From NCBI GenBank assembly GCA_021157665.1, contig JAGGWE010000040.1, positions 1-20,896 of the forward strand: a DNA stretch of 20,896 nucleotides, given 5' to 3'. The DNA comes from Sulfurimonas sp. (GTDB taxonomy: Bacteria > Campylobacterota > Campylobacteria > Campylobacterales > Sulfurimonadaceae). The notes below the pieces were generated by a model. That model made no database searches and had not been told where the DNA came from. It saw only the letters and a list, made by a program, of their open reading frames with translations. The position numbers and the translations under genes were made by a program. Below, one piece after another: positions 1 through 6,334 of this stretch. The stretch's first letter is position 1, and every line of letters begins with the position of its first letter.

Positions 1-363
1 CTTAGTGACCCCTTTTTAGACAGGATAGATTTGAGTGTTGTTATGCAGAGTGTTAGTGTTAGCGATAAAGTTAGTTATACATCTAAAGAGTTGCATAAGA
101 TGGTAGTTGCTGGACATATTTTTTCAAGAAGAAGAGGGCAAAAAAGTTTTAATGCTAAACTAAACGATGCTGATATAGAGAAGTATTGTATTTTAGATGA
201 TGAGGCGAAGCAAACTTTAGAGATGGCAATAAGTCGTTTTGATTTATCTTTTAGGAGTATAAAAAAGGTGCAAAAGGTTGGAAGGACTATTGCTGATTTG
301 GATGAGAGTGAGATTATAACAAAGAAGCATATTTTAGAAGCTCTTAGTTATAGGCGAAGATAA
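1..363 (+). CDS. comM: ComM/YifB-family Mg-chelatase-like AAA+ ATPase, C-terminal part (5' truncated by window)
   Basis: The open frame runs from base 1 to the TAA at 361-363, so the gene begins before the window and only about 120 C-terminal residues are visible. The first residues read LSDPFLDRIDL, the 'DRIDL' sensor-type motif of the ATPase core. They are followed by the C-terminal Mg-chelatase domain with its NAKL-type segment and the SFRS...KVGRTIADLD signature, ending EALSYRRR. Family members act in the cytoplasm; in Vibrio and Haemophilus ComM is a hexameric branch-migration helicase that helps integrate transforming DNA. The TTG at 31 and ATG at 43 are internal codons, not starts. The gene converges on metH. 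The family is certain; that it acts in transformation here is inferred from homologues. Confidence 0.88.
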   Translation, partial: LSDPFLDRIDLSVVMQSVSVSDKVSYTSKELHKMVVAGHIFSRRRGQKSFNAKLNDADIEKYCILDDEAKQTLEMAISRFDLSFRSIKKVQKVGRTIADLDESEIITKKHILEALSYRRR

Positions 364-380
364 GCTGAAAGAAAACGGAA

Positions 381-398
381 CCGATGCTTTAGCTTCGG
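381..398 (-). terminator. Imperfect hairpin, probable weak terminator of metH; related to the hairpin at 441-458
   Basis: Read on the minus strand this is CCGAAGCTAAAGCATCGG: a seven-pair stem with one A-A mismatch and loop TAAA. On that strand it is followed by a T-rich tract (TTCCGTTTTCTTTC), so it could terminate metH transcription about 85 bp after its stop codon. It matches the hairpin at 441-458 with paired substitutions. Confidence 0.45.
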
Positions 399-422
399 CT
401 GAGATGGATTAAAAGTTTAAGC

Positions 423-431
423 CCACATGCC
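423..431 (-). repeat. GGCATGTGG motif copy 1 (intergenic, CTTGGCATGTGG form)
   Basis: The plus strand reads CCACATGCC, extended to CCACATGCCAAG (423-434). It lies between the convergent comM-like gene and metH, the usual place for uptake or terminator-associated repeats. Confidence 0.75.
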
Positions 432-440
432 AAGCTATAG

Positions 441-458
441 GCGAAGATAAATCATCGC
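441..458 (+). repeat. Imperfect hairpin, second copy of the 381-398 element in opposite orientation
   Basis: GCGAAGATAAATCATCGC folds as GCGA/TCGC plus GAT/ATC with one A-A mismatch. Against the minus-strand read of 381-398 it differs at four positions that form two base pairs: the outer pair G-C versus C-G and the loop-closing pair A-T versus C-G. Both pairings are preserved. Confidence 0.5.
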
Positions 459-481
459 TTCCGAATTTCATAGAAGGTTAG

Positions 482-3400
482 TTACACATTATAGTAACTG
501 GCATTAGGATGATAAACAACCAAAGCAGAAGTTGATTGTTCTGGGTGGATTTGAAAAGTTTCACTTAACTCTATCCCAAACTCTTCTGGTTTTAACAAGT
601 CAAATAGAGGACGGTTAAGTTCTAAGTCTGGACAGGCTGCATAACCAAAAGAGTATCTGCTCCCTTGGTATTTATTCATCTGAACATCTGCTAAGGTTGG
701 CTTTTCTCCATCGGCGATATTTAAATCTAGTCTGATTTGTTTATGAGCGATTTCAGCAAGAGCCTCTGCTAACTCAACTCCTAAACCATGAAACTGATAA
801 TACTCTGTATAGTTTCCATCGTCCATGATAGCTCTCTCTGCATCACTAAGTTTGCCACCAGCACTAACACAGGTTAGTGCAATAACATCATGTCTATCTT
901 TATGAAAAAAGTCACTTAATGCTCTATGTGGTGCTTTTCTTTGTCTAGGGAAAGTAAATTGTTTTTTTGCTCTACCAATTACATGATCTAATGGTTCTCT
1001 ATTAACTTCATCAGCTGAATTGTACCCTTCACTTTCATCAAAAATAAGAAGTGTATTATCATCGCTACGACAAGGAAAATATCCGTAAATTATAGTTGGT
1101 TCAAAAAGTTTCTCTTCTAAAAACTGTTTTTTTAATCTTTCATAAGCTGGCCAAACAACTTCATCTAATTGTTTTTCATAAGCTTCTTTTGTCATCCCTT
1201 TTGAACTATAACCCCAACGAGATTTAAAAAGGAGCTTATGGTTTATCCACTCGAATGCCATTTCGATTTGAGTTTGTGTTAGTTTTATCTCTCTTCGTCC
1301 CCAAAAAGGTGGAGTTGGAACTTTCACATCACGGCTTGGCATGTGGAGTTCCTCAAACGGAGGGATAATTATCTCTTTTTTCTCTTTTACAACTTTCTCT
1401 ACACCATCTTTACCATGTAAATCAGTGTCAAAATTCCCAGCTTCTATACGGCTCATTGCAGTTACACCATCAAAAGCATCTTTACAATAGAAAATTGGTC
1501 CATCATAAAAAGGGCGACAAAAGTCATTTATAAAGGTACGAGTTAGAGCTGCTCCACCTAAAAGAATTGGAATATCAATCCCTGCCTCTTTTAGGGCTTT
1601 TAGATTTTCTTGCATAACTTGAGTTGATTTAACTAAAAGTCCACTCATACCAAAAGCAGAGATATGTCCATCTTTTGTAGCTTGTATAAACTGTTCAAGT
1701 TCAACTTTTATACCAAGGTTATTTACTTTAAAACCGTTGTTAGTTAGGATAATATCTACAAGATTTTTACCAACATCATGTACATCGCCTTTTACAGTTC
1801 CAAGTGCTAGAGTTGTATCAACAGCTTTTTCTATTTTTGGTAAATAAGGGTTTAGATGATCAACTGTTTTTTTCATAGTTTCGGCTGATTGAAGAACAAA
1901 TGGGAGTTGCATCTGCCCACTTCCAAAAAGTTCTCCAACTACTTTCATCGCATCGATTAAAATCTCATTTACAATTTTTTCAGGGGCAATAGTTTTTCTA
2001 GCCTCTTCAACTAGAGGTATCATTCTCTCTTTATCGCCATCCATTAGAAGTTTAGCGATTTTTTCCTCATCACTCATCTTCAGATAGTCTTCATCTTCAG
2101 CAGAAGTATCTATCGCCTCTTTAGTTGAAAAATGCTCTATAAAATCAAAAAGTGAATTCTCTTTTTTGTTAAAAATTAGGTTATCACAAATCTCTTGGTC
2201 TTCTTTTGAAATCTTATTTATAGGGATAATATGTTTTACATTGATAATAACAGAAGTAAGTCCAGCCTCTAAACAATGGTGTAAAAACATAGAGTTAAGA
2301 TAAGGTCTTGCATCTTTATCTAGTCCGAATGAGATATTTGATAAACCTAGTGTTGTTGAAACTTCTGGATGTTTTAGACGAAGTTGTCTAATCGCCTCGA
2401 TAGTATTTATCCCAGCATCAAAATACTCTTCATCCCCACTTCCAAGTGTGAAAGTTAAAACATCAAAGATTAGGTTCTCTTTTCTTATTCCATGTCTTGA
2501 AGTTGCTAAGTTTATGATTCTATCTGCAATTTTTAGTTTATTTTCAACTGTTTTGGCCATACCAACTTCATCAATAGTTAGACAAACTAAAGCAGTTCCG
2601 TACTTTTTAGCAAGAGAACAAACTTCATCAAATTTTTTCTCCCCATCTTCAAGATTTACAGAGTTTAAAATTGGTTTTCCACCTATGTTTTTAAGTGCAG
2701 TTTCAAGTCCAGTTGTTTGAGTAGAATCGGGCATAAGCGGAAGTGCAATTTTTTGGTTATACATCCCCATAACTGCATTCATGTCTTTAGTTTCATCTCG
2801 TCCTGCAAAACCAACATTTACATCTATAACATGCGCGCCTGCTCTAACTTGTTGTTGAGCAACACTTAGAGTTCCCTCATAATCCTCTGCTAAAAGAAGT
2901 TCTTTGAAGGCTCTTGAACCAGTTGCATTACTTCTCTCACCCATTAAAAGTGGAGCGGGTTCTTGCATAAGTGGAGTTGTGTTAAAAAGTGAGGCTACTG
3001 CATTTGGGTGATTTCCACATGCCGACTTCGGTTTTTTGTTTGAGATTTTATCAACTAAGGCACGAATATGTTGAGGTGTAGTTCCACAACATCCACCTAG
3101 AAAACTAACACCATTGAAATCTAAAAACTTCTCTTGATGCTTTGAGAACTCTTCTGGGTTCATAGGGTAGTAAGTGTAACCTCCACGGTTTTGAGGAAGT
3201 CCAGCATTTGCATGAACTGAGATCGGCTTGTGCCAAACTTCACTAAGTGTTTTTACATGTTTTAAAACTTGTTCTGGCCCAGTTCCACAGTTAAAACCAA
3301 GACTTAAAATATCAAAAGGCTCTAAAATAGTCGCAATAGTTTCGGCATCAGTTCCAATAAGCATAGTTCCACTAAGTTCAATTGTCACAGAAACCATGAT

Positions 3401-3985
3401 AGGAATCTCTAGATTTTTTTGACGACTTGCTTCTTGACAGGCATGTAGTGCAGCTTTTATTTGAAGTGGGTCTTGACAAGTTTCAAGAAGAAAAATATCA
3501 ACTCCACCATCAATCAAAGCGATACAAAATTCAGTATAACCTTTAAACATCTCATCGTAAGTGATATGCCCTAAAGATGGAAGTTTTGTTCCTGGTCCAA
3601 CTGAGCCTAAACAAAACCTTGGATGTTCTGGAGTGCTAAATTTTTCACACTCTTTTTTTACTAACTCTGCTCCAGCTTTTGTAAGTTCATAAGCACGATG
3701 TCCAATTTGGTACTCATCTAAAACCCAAGAAAAAGAGCCAAAAGTGTTAGTTGTAATAAAGTCAGCACCAGAAGTTAAGTAAGCGTGAAAAATCTCGCTT
3801 AACACTTCTTGGCATGTGACATTTAGAAGTTCGTTACAACCTTCATTACCTTCCCAAGCAGATTCAGGGATTTTGTCATCTCTTTCTTGGAGTTGAGTTC
3901 CCATTGCACCATCTATTATAAGAGGACGAGTTTTGATTGTGTTTAAAATGTATTGTTTTGTTGTCATTGGTAATATATCTTTCAT
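482..3985 (-). CDS. metH: Cobalamin-dependent methionine synthase
   Basis: Transfers a methyl group from 5-methyltetrahydrofolate through cobalamin to homocysteine, making methionine in the cytoplasm. All four modules are visible in 1167 residues (E. coli has 1227). The homocysteine domain spans about 20-320, with zinc ligands Cys233 in GFNCG and Cys299/Cys300 in GGCCGTTP. The folate domain begins at GERSNATGS (349). The cobalamin domain carries GDVHDVG with the cobalt-ligand His736. The C-terminal reactivation domain has the AdoMet-type RYSFGY motif. The first ATG (3985) has no clear ribosome site. ATG at 3967 (residue 7), preceded by AAAGA, is an alternative start. The gene is alone on this strand and diverges from the recombinase-like/ccoG pair. 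It contains two exact copies of the GGCATGTGG motif and weaker variants. Confidence 0.97.
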   Translation of the reverse strand: MKDILPMTTKQYILNTIKTRPLIIDGAMGTQLQERDDKIPESAWEGNEGCNELLNVTCQEVLSEIFHAYLTSGADFITTNTFGSFSWVLDEYQIGHRAYELTKAGAELVKKECEKFSTPEHPRFCLGSVGPGTKLPSLGHITYDEMFKGYTEFCIALIDGGVDIFLLETCQDPLQIKAALHACQEASRQKNLEIPIMVSVTIELSGTMLIGTDAETIATILEPFDILSLGFNCGTGPEQVLKHVKTLSEVWHKPISVHANAGLPQNRGGYTYYPMNPEEFSKHQEKFLDFNGVSFLGGCCGTTPQHIRALVDKISNKKPKSACGNHPNAVASLFNTTPLMQEPAPLLMGERSNATGSRAFKELLLAEDYEGTLSVAQQQVRAGAHVIDVNVGFAGRDETKDMNAVMGMYNQKIALPLMPDSTQTTGLETALKNIGGKPILNSVNLEDGEKKFDEVCSLAKKYGTALVCLTIDEVGMAKTVENKLKIADRIINLATSRHGIRKENLIFDVLTFTLGSGDEEYFDAGINTIEAIRQLRLKHPEVSTTLGLSNISFGLDKDARPYLNSMFLHHCLEAGLTSVIINVKHIIPINKISKEDQEICDNLIFNKKENSLFDFIEHFSTKEAIDTSAEDEDYLKMSDEEKIAKLLMDGDKERMIPLVEEARKTIAPEKIVNEILIDAMKVVGELFGSGQMQLPFVLQSAETMKKTVDHLNPYLPKIEKAVDTTLALGTVKGDVHDVGKNLVDIILTNNGFKVNNLGIKVELEQFIQATKDGHISAFGMSGLLVKSTQVMQENLKALKEAGIDIPILLGGAALTRTFINDFCRPFYDGPIFYCKDAFDGVTAMSRIEAGNFDTDLHGKDGVEKVVKEKKEIIIPPFEELHMPSRDVKVPTPPFWGRREIKLTQTQIEMAFEWINHKLLFKSRWGYSSKGMTKEAYEKQLDEVVWPAYERLKKQFLEEKLFEPTIIYGYFPCRSDDNTLLIFDESEGYNSADEVNREPLDHVIGRAKKQFTFPRQRKAPHRALSDFFHKDRHDVIALTCVSAGGKLSDAERAIMDDGNYTEYYQFHGLGVELAEALAEIAHKQIRLDLNIADGEKPTLADVQMNKYQGSRYSFGYAACPDLELNRPLFDLLKPEEFGIELSETFQIHPEQSTSALVVYHPNASYYNV
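1338..1346 (+). repeat. GGCATGTGG motif copy 2 (inside metH)
   Basis: CTTGGCATGTGG at 1335-1346. On the coding strand it lies over the codons for Leu-His-Met-Pro-Ser. Confidence 0.75.
3015..3023 (-). repeat. GGCATGTGG motif copy 3 (inside metH)
   Basis: The plus strand reads CCACATGCC. Flanks in motif orientation are AAGTC and AAAT. Here the codons encode Ala-Cys-Gly, a different frame from copy 2. Confidence 0.75.
3811..3819 (+). repeat. GGCATGTGA, one-base variant of the repeated motif (inside metH)
   Basis: CTTGGCATGTGA at 3808-3819 differs from the 12-base form only at its last base. Weaker relatives lie at 3440-3448 (GGCATGTAG) and 5592-5600 (minus strand, GGCATGTGC). Confidence 0.5.
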
Positions 3986-4074
3986 TTAATATTGAAGTAA
4001 TATTATCAAAAATGAGCATAATAATTGCTGTTATATCAATTTATCTATTTTGATTTAAGAGTATAGAAAGTCTT

Positions 4075-4083
4075 GGCATGTGG
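4075..4083 (+). repeat. GGCATGTGG motif copy 4 (intergenic)
   Basis: CTTGGCATGTGG at 4072-4083 followed by AAATATA, in the divergent region between metH and the recombinase-like gene, so no coding constraint applies. Confidence 0.75.
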
Positions 4084-4120
4084 AAATATAGATAATTTGA
4101 CGATATAATTAAGAAAAGTC

Positions 4121-4137
4121 TTGACTAAATTAGTCAA
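4121..4137. promoter_or_regulatory. 17-bp perfect palindrome, IscR/Rrf2-type operator candidate
   Basis: TTGACTAAATTAGTCAA has two perfect 8-bp arms around a central A and covers the -35 box of the promoter above. It fits YYGACTRWWWYAGTCRR, the core of the E. coli IscR type 1 site, at every position, although the outer ATAS/STAT flanks are absent. Position over -35 predicts repression by an Rrf2-family regulator. The downstream ccoG product carries two [4Fe-4S] clusters, which suits iron-sulfur or oxygen-responsive control. Regulator identity is inferred. Confidence 0.5.
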
Positions 4138-4150
4138 AAAACGATACAAT
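4121..4150 (+). promoter_or_regulatory. Sigma70-type promoter of the recombinase-like/ccoG pair
   Basis: TTGACT (4121-4126) and TACAAT (4145-4150) are separated by 18 bp, close to the sigma70 consensus. The predicted transcription start near 4157 lies about 33 bp before the ATG at 4190. A recognisable -35 box is noteworthy because many Campylobacterota promoters lack one. Confidence 0.6.
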
Positions 4151-4189
4151 GACGATGAAATTCAAAATATATAGAGGTTTTATCGTTAA

Positions 4190-4843
4190 ATGGAAACAAT
4201 TGCATATATTCGTCCAGATAAATATTTTGATGCTGCACAAGAACAACTACAGTTAATAAATTCGTATGCTCTTTCAAAAGATGTTCTAATTGATGATGAG
4301 TTTGTTGATCAAATTTCTCAAAATAAAAGATTAAATGAAAGAACTCATGTTACAGATTATTTTCAAAATAAAGAGAATGCAACTTTAATTGTATGTGATG
4401 TATGGGTACTTAGTACAAATATAGAAGATTTAACACAAATGTGTACCTGTTTGTTAAAAAATGGTTTTAGTATTCATTTTATTAAACAGTCTGTTATAAT
4501 ATCAAACAAAAGTAGTGTGATGTTGGTGTTAGGTCTTATTGATCAGCTTCGTCAAGTGATGCAAAACGAGTCAAAACGGCTTATTGGACGACCAAAGGGA
4601 AGTAAATCTAGTTCTAAATTTGATATTTATATCAACGAGATTATTTCATTTATAAAAGATAAAAAAAGTGTTAGTGAAATGGCACGGATTTTAGAGGTAA
4701 GTAGAAGTTCTCTTAAAGATTATATCGAATCTAGGGAATTAAAGCAGGTCGCTAATGGCTCACTTTTACCACAGGTACCAGAAAACGCGGAACAACAAGT
4801 TATTAATACAATAGCTTGTCCAAATACACAGGGAGAAAACTAA
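4190..4843 (+). CDS. Degenerate serine-recombinase-like DNA-binding protein (probable catalytically dead regulator)
   Basis: 217 residues align in layout with resolvases/invertases: an N-terminal catalytic-type fold (1-125), then the GRPKGSK hinge (133-139) and a helix-turn-helix (about 159-180, VSEMARILEVSRSSLKDYI). Catalytic residues are missing. The start reads AYIRPDK where active enzymes have YxRVSTxxQ, so the nucleophilic Ser10 is replaced by Asp10. The KLDRLGRS segment has become DVWVLSTN (70-77), which loses both active-site arginines. Arg8 remains. It should not recombine DNA, and a DNA-binding regulatory role is the simplest inference. The stop is 1 bp before the ccoG ATG, and the ccoG ribosome site (GGGAGAAAA) is inside its last codons, so the two are translationally linked. 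The ribosome site AGAGG at 4173 is rather distant. Confidence 0.75.
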   Translation: METIAYIRPDKYFDAAQEQLQLINSYALSKDVLIDDEFVDQISQNKRLNERTHVTDYFQNKENATLIVCDVWVLSTNIEDLTQMCTCLLKNGFSIHFIKQSVIISNKSSVMLVLGLIDQLRQVMQNESKRLIGRPKGSKSSSKFDIYINEIISFIKDKKSVSEMARILEVSRSSLKDYIESRELKQVANGSLLPQVPENAEQQVINTIACPNTQGEN

Positions 4844-4844
4844 A

Positions 4845-6275
4845 ATGAGTGAAGAGAAAAAAGGTATAAAAATACCAACACCATGGAGAATTAAAAGATA
4901 TTATGTATATGCATTAATGACAGCCCTTGCACTAATAATACCTTGGATTACAATAGAAGGAAATCATTTTTTCTTACTAAGTTTTGATAAACTAAAGTTA
5001 CATCTTGCTTTTGTTCAATTTGATATGCAAGAACTTTATTTAATGCCATTTTTATTAATGCTAATGTTTCTTGGTATTTTTGGAATGACAGTTGTTGGTG
5101 GTCGTGTTTTTTGTGGATGGGTTTGTCCTCAGACTATTTTTCGTGTAATTTATCGTGATTTAATAGAAACAAAACTTTTAGGTCTTCGTTCTCGTATTAA
5201 AAACAAACAAAAAGAACCAGATATGTCTAAGGCAGAAAATAAGGTTAAAAAAACTATAGCAATCTTGTTGTGGACTGCTTTAGCTTTTGTTGCTGGTGCT
5301 GACTTTTTATGGTTTTTTGTTCCACCTGAAGACTTTTTTGTTTATTTAGCAGACTTTAATAATCACTGGGTAGTTTTTGGTACTGTAATTGGTATCGCAG
5401 TATTTTTGATTTATGATGTTGTTTTTCTAAAAGAAGACTTTTGTATCTATGTTTGTCCTTATTCTCGTATTCAGTCTGTACTATACGATGAGCATACTGT
5501 TATGGCTCTTTATGATATGCACCGTGGTGGTAATATTTATGATGGTCAAGAGAAAAAATTCACTAAACAAAAGGATATTCAAGCTTTTGAAGCACATGCC
5601 GAATGTACAGCTTGTGAGAGTTGTGTAACTGTTTGTCCTACTCATATTGATATTCGTCAGGGTCTTCAGTTAGAATGTATCAACTGTTTAGAGTGTGTTG
5701 ATGCTTGTACAACGGTTATGGGTAAACTTGGTAAGCCTTCTCTTGTTACTTGGTCAAGTGATTATGAGATAGTAGATCAAAAAGGTAAAACACAATATTT
5801 CCGTACTAAGGTTTTAGGATATGTAGGTTTATTAGTTGGTCTTATGATTATGCTTGGATATATGAGTACAACAAAAGAGAATATGCTTTTAAATATTAAC
5901 AAAGAGACTCGTCTTTACTCAACTAAGTTAATGCCTGATGGTAATATAAAAGTAGATAATGCTTATAAATTTTTACTACAAAATACTCAAAATGAAAAGA
6001 TGGAATTTTTCTTTGAAGTTATCCCTCCAAAAGGTATGGAAGGTAAAATTATCATAGCTAAACCAAGTAAGAAATTTACAGCAGTACCAGGTATGAAAAA
6101 GAAAAAAATTGTTGTTCTTAGAACGACAGAAGTTTTAGTAGATGATCCTAGAAAAGATACGATTATCCCTATCACGATTAGAGCTTATGCTGTAGGGCAT
6201 GAAGAAGAGATAGTAGTATTTAGAAATACTACATTTATTTTTCCAAGAGCAGATATTCTAAAAAAAGCAAAATAA
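4845..6275 (+). CDS. ccoG: CcoG, cbb3-type cytochrome c oxidase assembly protein (FixG/RdxA family)
   Basis: A membrane iron-sulfur protein; in Rhodobacter CcoG is a cupric reductase supplying Cu(I) for cbb3 oxidase assembly. The 476 residues show N-terminal membrane segments (about 20-38 and 65-88), CGWVCPQT (Cys90, Cys94), further membrane segments (about 137-160 and 170-193), and CIYVCPYSRIQ (Cys200, Cys204). Two ferredoxin-type cluster sites follow (Cys254/257/260/264 and Cys278/281/284/288), then a membrane segment near 322-340 and the C-terminal FixG immunoglobulin-like domain. The ccoNOQP genes are not in the window. The start is set by GGGAGAAAA in the preceding gene. Co-expression with a recombinase-like regulator under an IscR-type palindrome is the unusual part. 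Confidence 0.95.
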   Translation: MSEEKKGIKIPTPWRIKRYYVYALMTALALIIPWITIEGNHFFLLSFDKLKLHLAFVQFDMQELYLMPFLLMLMFLGIFGMTVVGGRVFCGWVCPQTIFRVIYRDLIETKLLGLRSRIKNKQKEPDMSKAENKVKKTIAILLWTALAFVAGADFLWFFVPPEDFFVYLADFNNHWVVFGTVIGIAVFLIYDVVFLKEDFCIYVCPYSRIQSVLYDEHTVMALYDMHRGGNIYDGQEKKFTKQKDIQAFEAHAECTACESCVTVCPTHIDIRQGLQLECINCLECVDACTTVMGKLGKPSLVTWSSDYEIVDQKGKTQYFRTKVLGYVGLLVGLMIMLGYMSTTKENMLLNINKETRLYSTKLMPDGNIKVDNAYKFLLQNTQNEKMEFFFEVIPPKGMEGKIIIAKPSKKFTAVPGMKKKKIVVLRTTEVLVDDPRKDTIIPITIRAYAVGHEEEIVVFRNTTFIFPRADILKKAK

Positions 6276-6306
6276 TATATCTTTAAATATTAATTAGATA
6301 GACTTT

Positions 6307-6324
6307 AAGCAATTTAAATTGCTT
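6307..6324. promoter_or_regulatory. 18-bp perfect palindrome ahead of the DUF748 gene
   Basis: AAGCAATTTAAATTGCTT is a perfect inverted repeat ending one base before the GGAG ribosome site of the next gene. It lacks a following T-run, so it looks more like an operator or an mRNA hairpin than a terminator of ccoG. Confidence 0.4.
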
Positions 6325-6334
6325 GGAGTTTATT

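Larger units (their letters stand above)
349..450. repeat. 15-bp direct repeat pair (349-363 and 436-450)
   Basis: TATAGGCGAAGATAA is present exactly at 349-363, where it encodes the last codons and stop of the ComM-like gene, and again at 436-450 in the intergenic region, 87 bp apart. The second copy enters the hairpin at 441-458. A local duplication, or spread of a small palindromic element, would explain it. Confidence 0.6.

Noticed and set aside
2448..2720. 90-codon plus-strand ORF inside metH
   Set aside because: Antisense shadow of a fully conserved metH region, with no ribosome site and no recognisable protein. The same applies to the ORF at 3228-3422.
4121..4137. FNR box reading of the TTGAC...GTCAA palindrome
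   Set aside because: FNR half-sites are TTGAT and ATCAA separated by 4 bp; here the halves are TTGAC and GTCAA separated by 7 bp, which fits the IscR/Rrf2 pattern better.
4190..4843. Active DNA invertase or resolvase with a switchable promoter
   Set aside because: The catalytic serine and both key arginines are absent, and no pair of inverted recombination sites was seen around the ccoG promoter.
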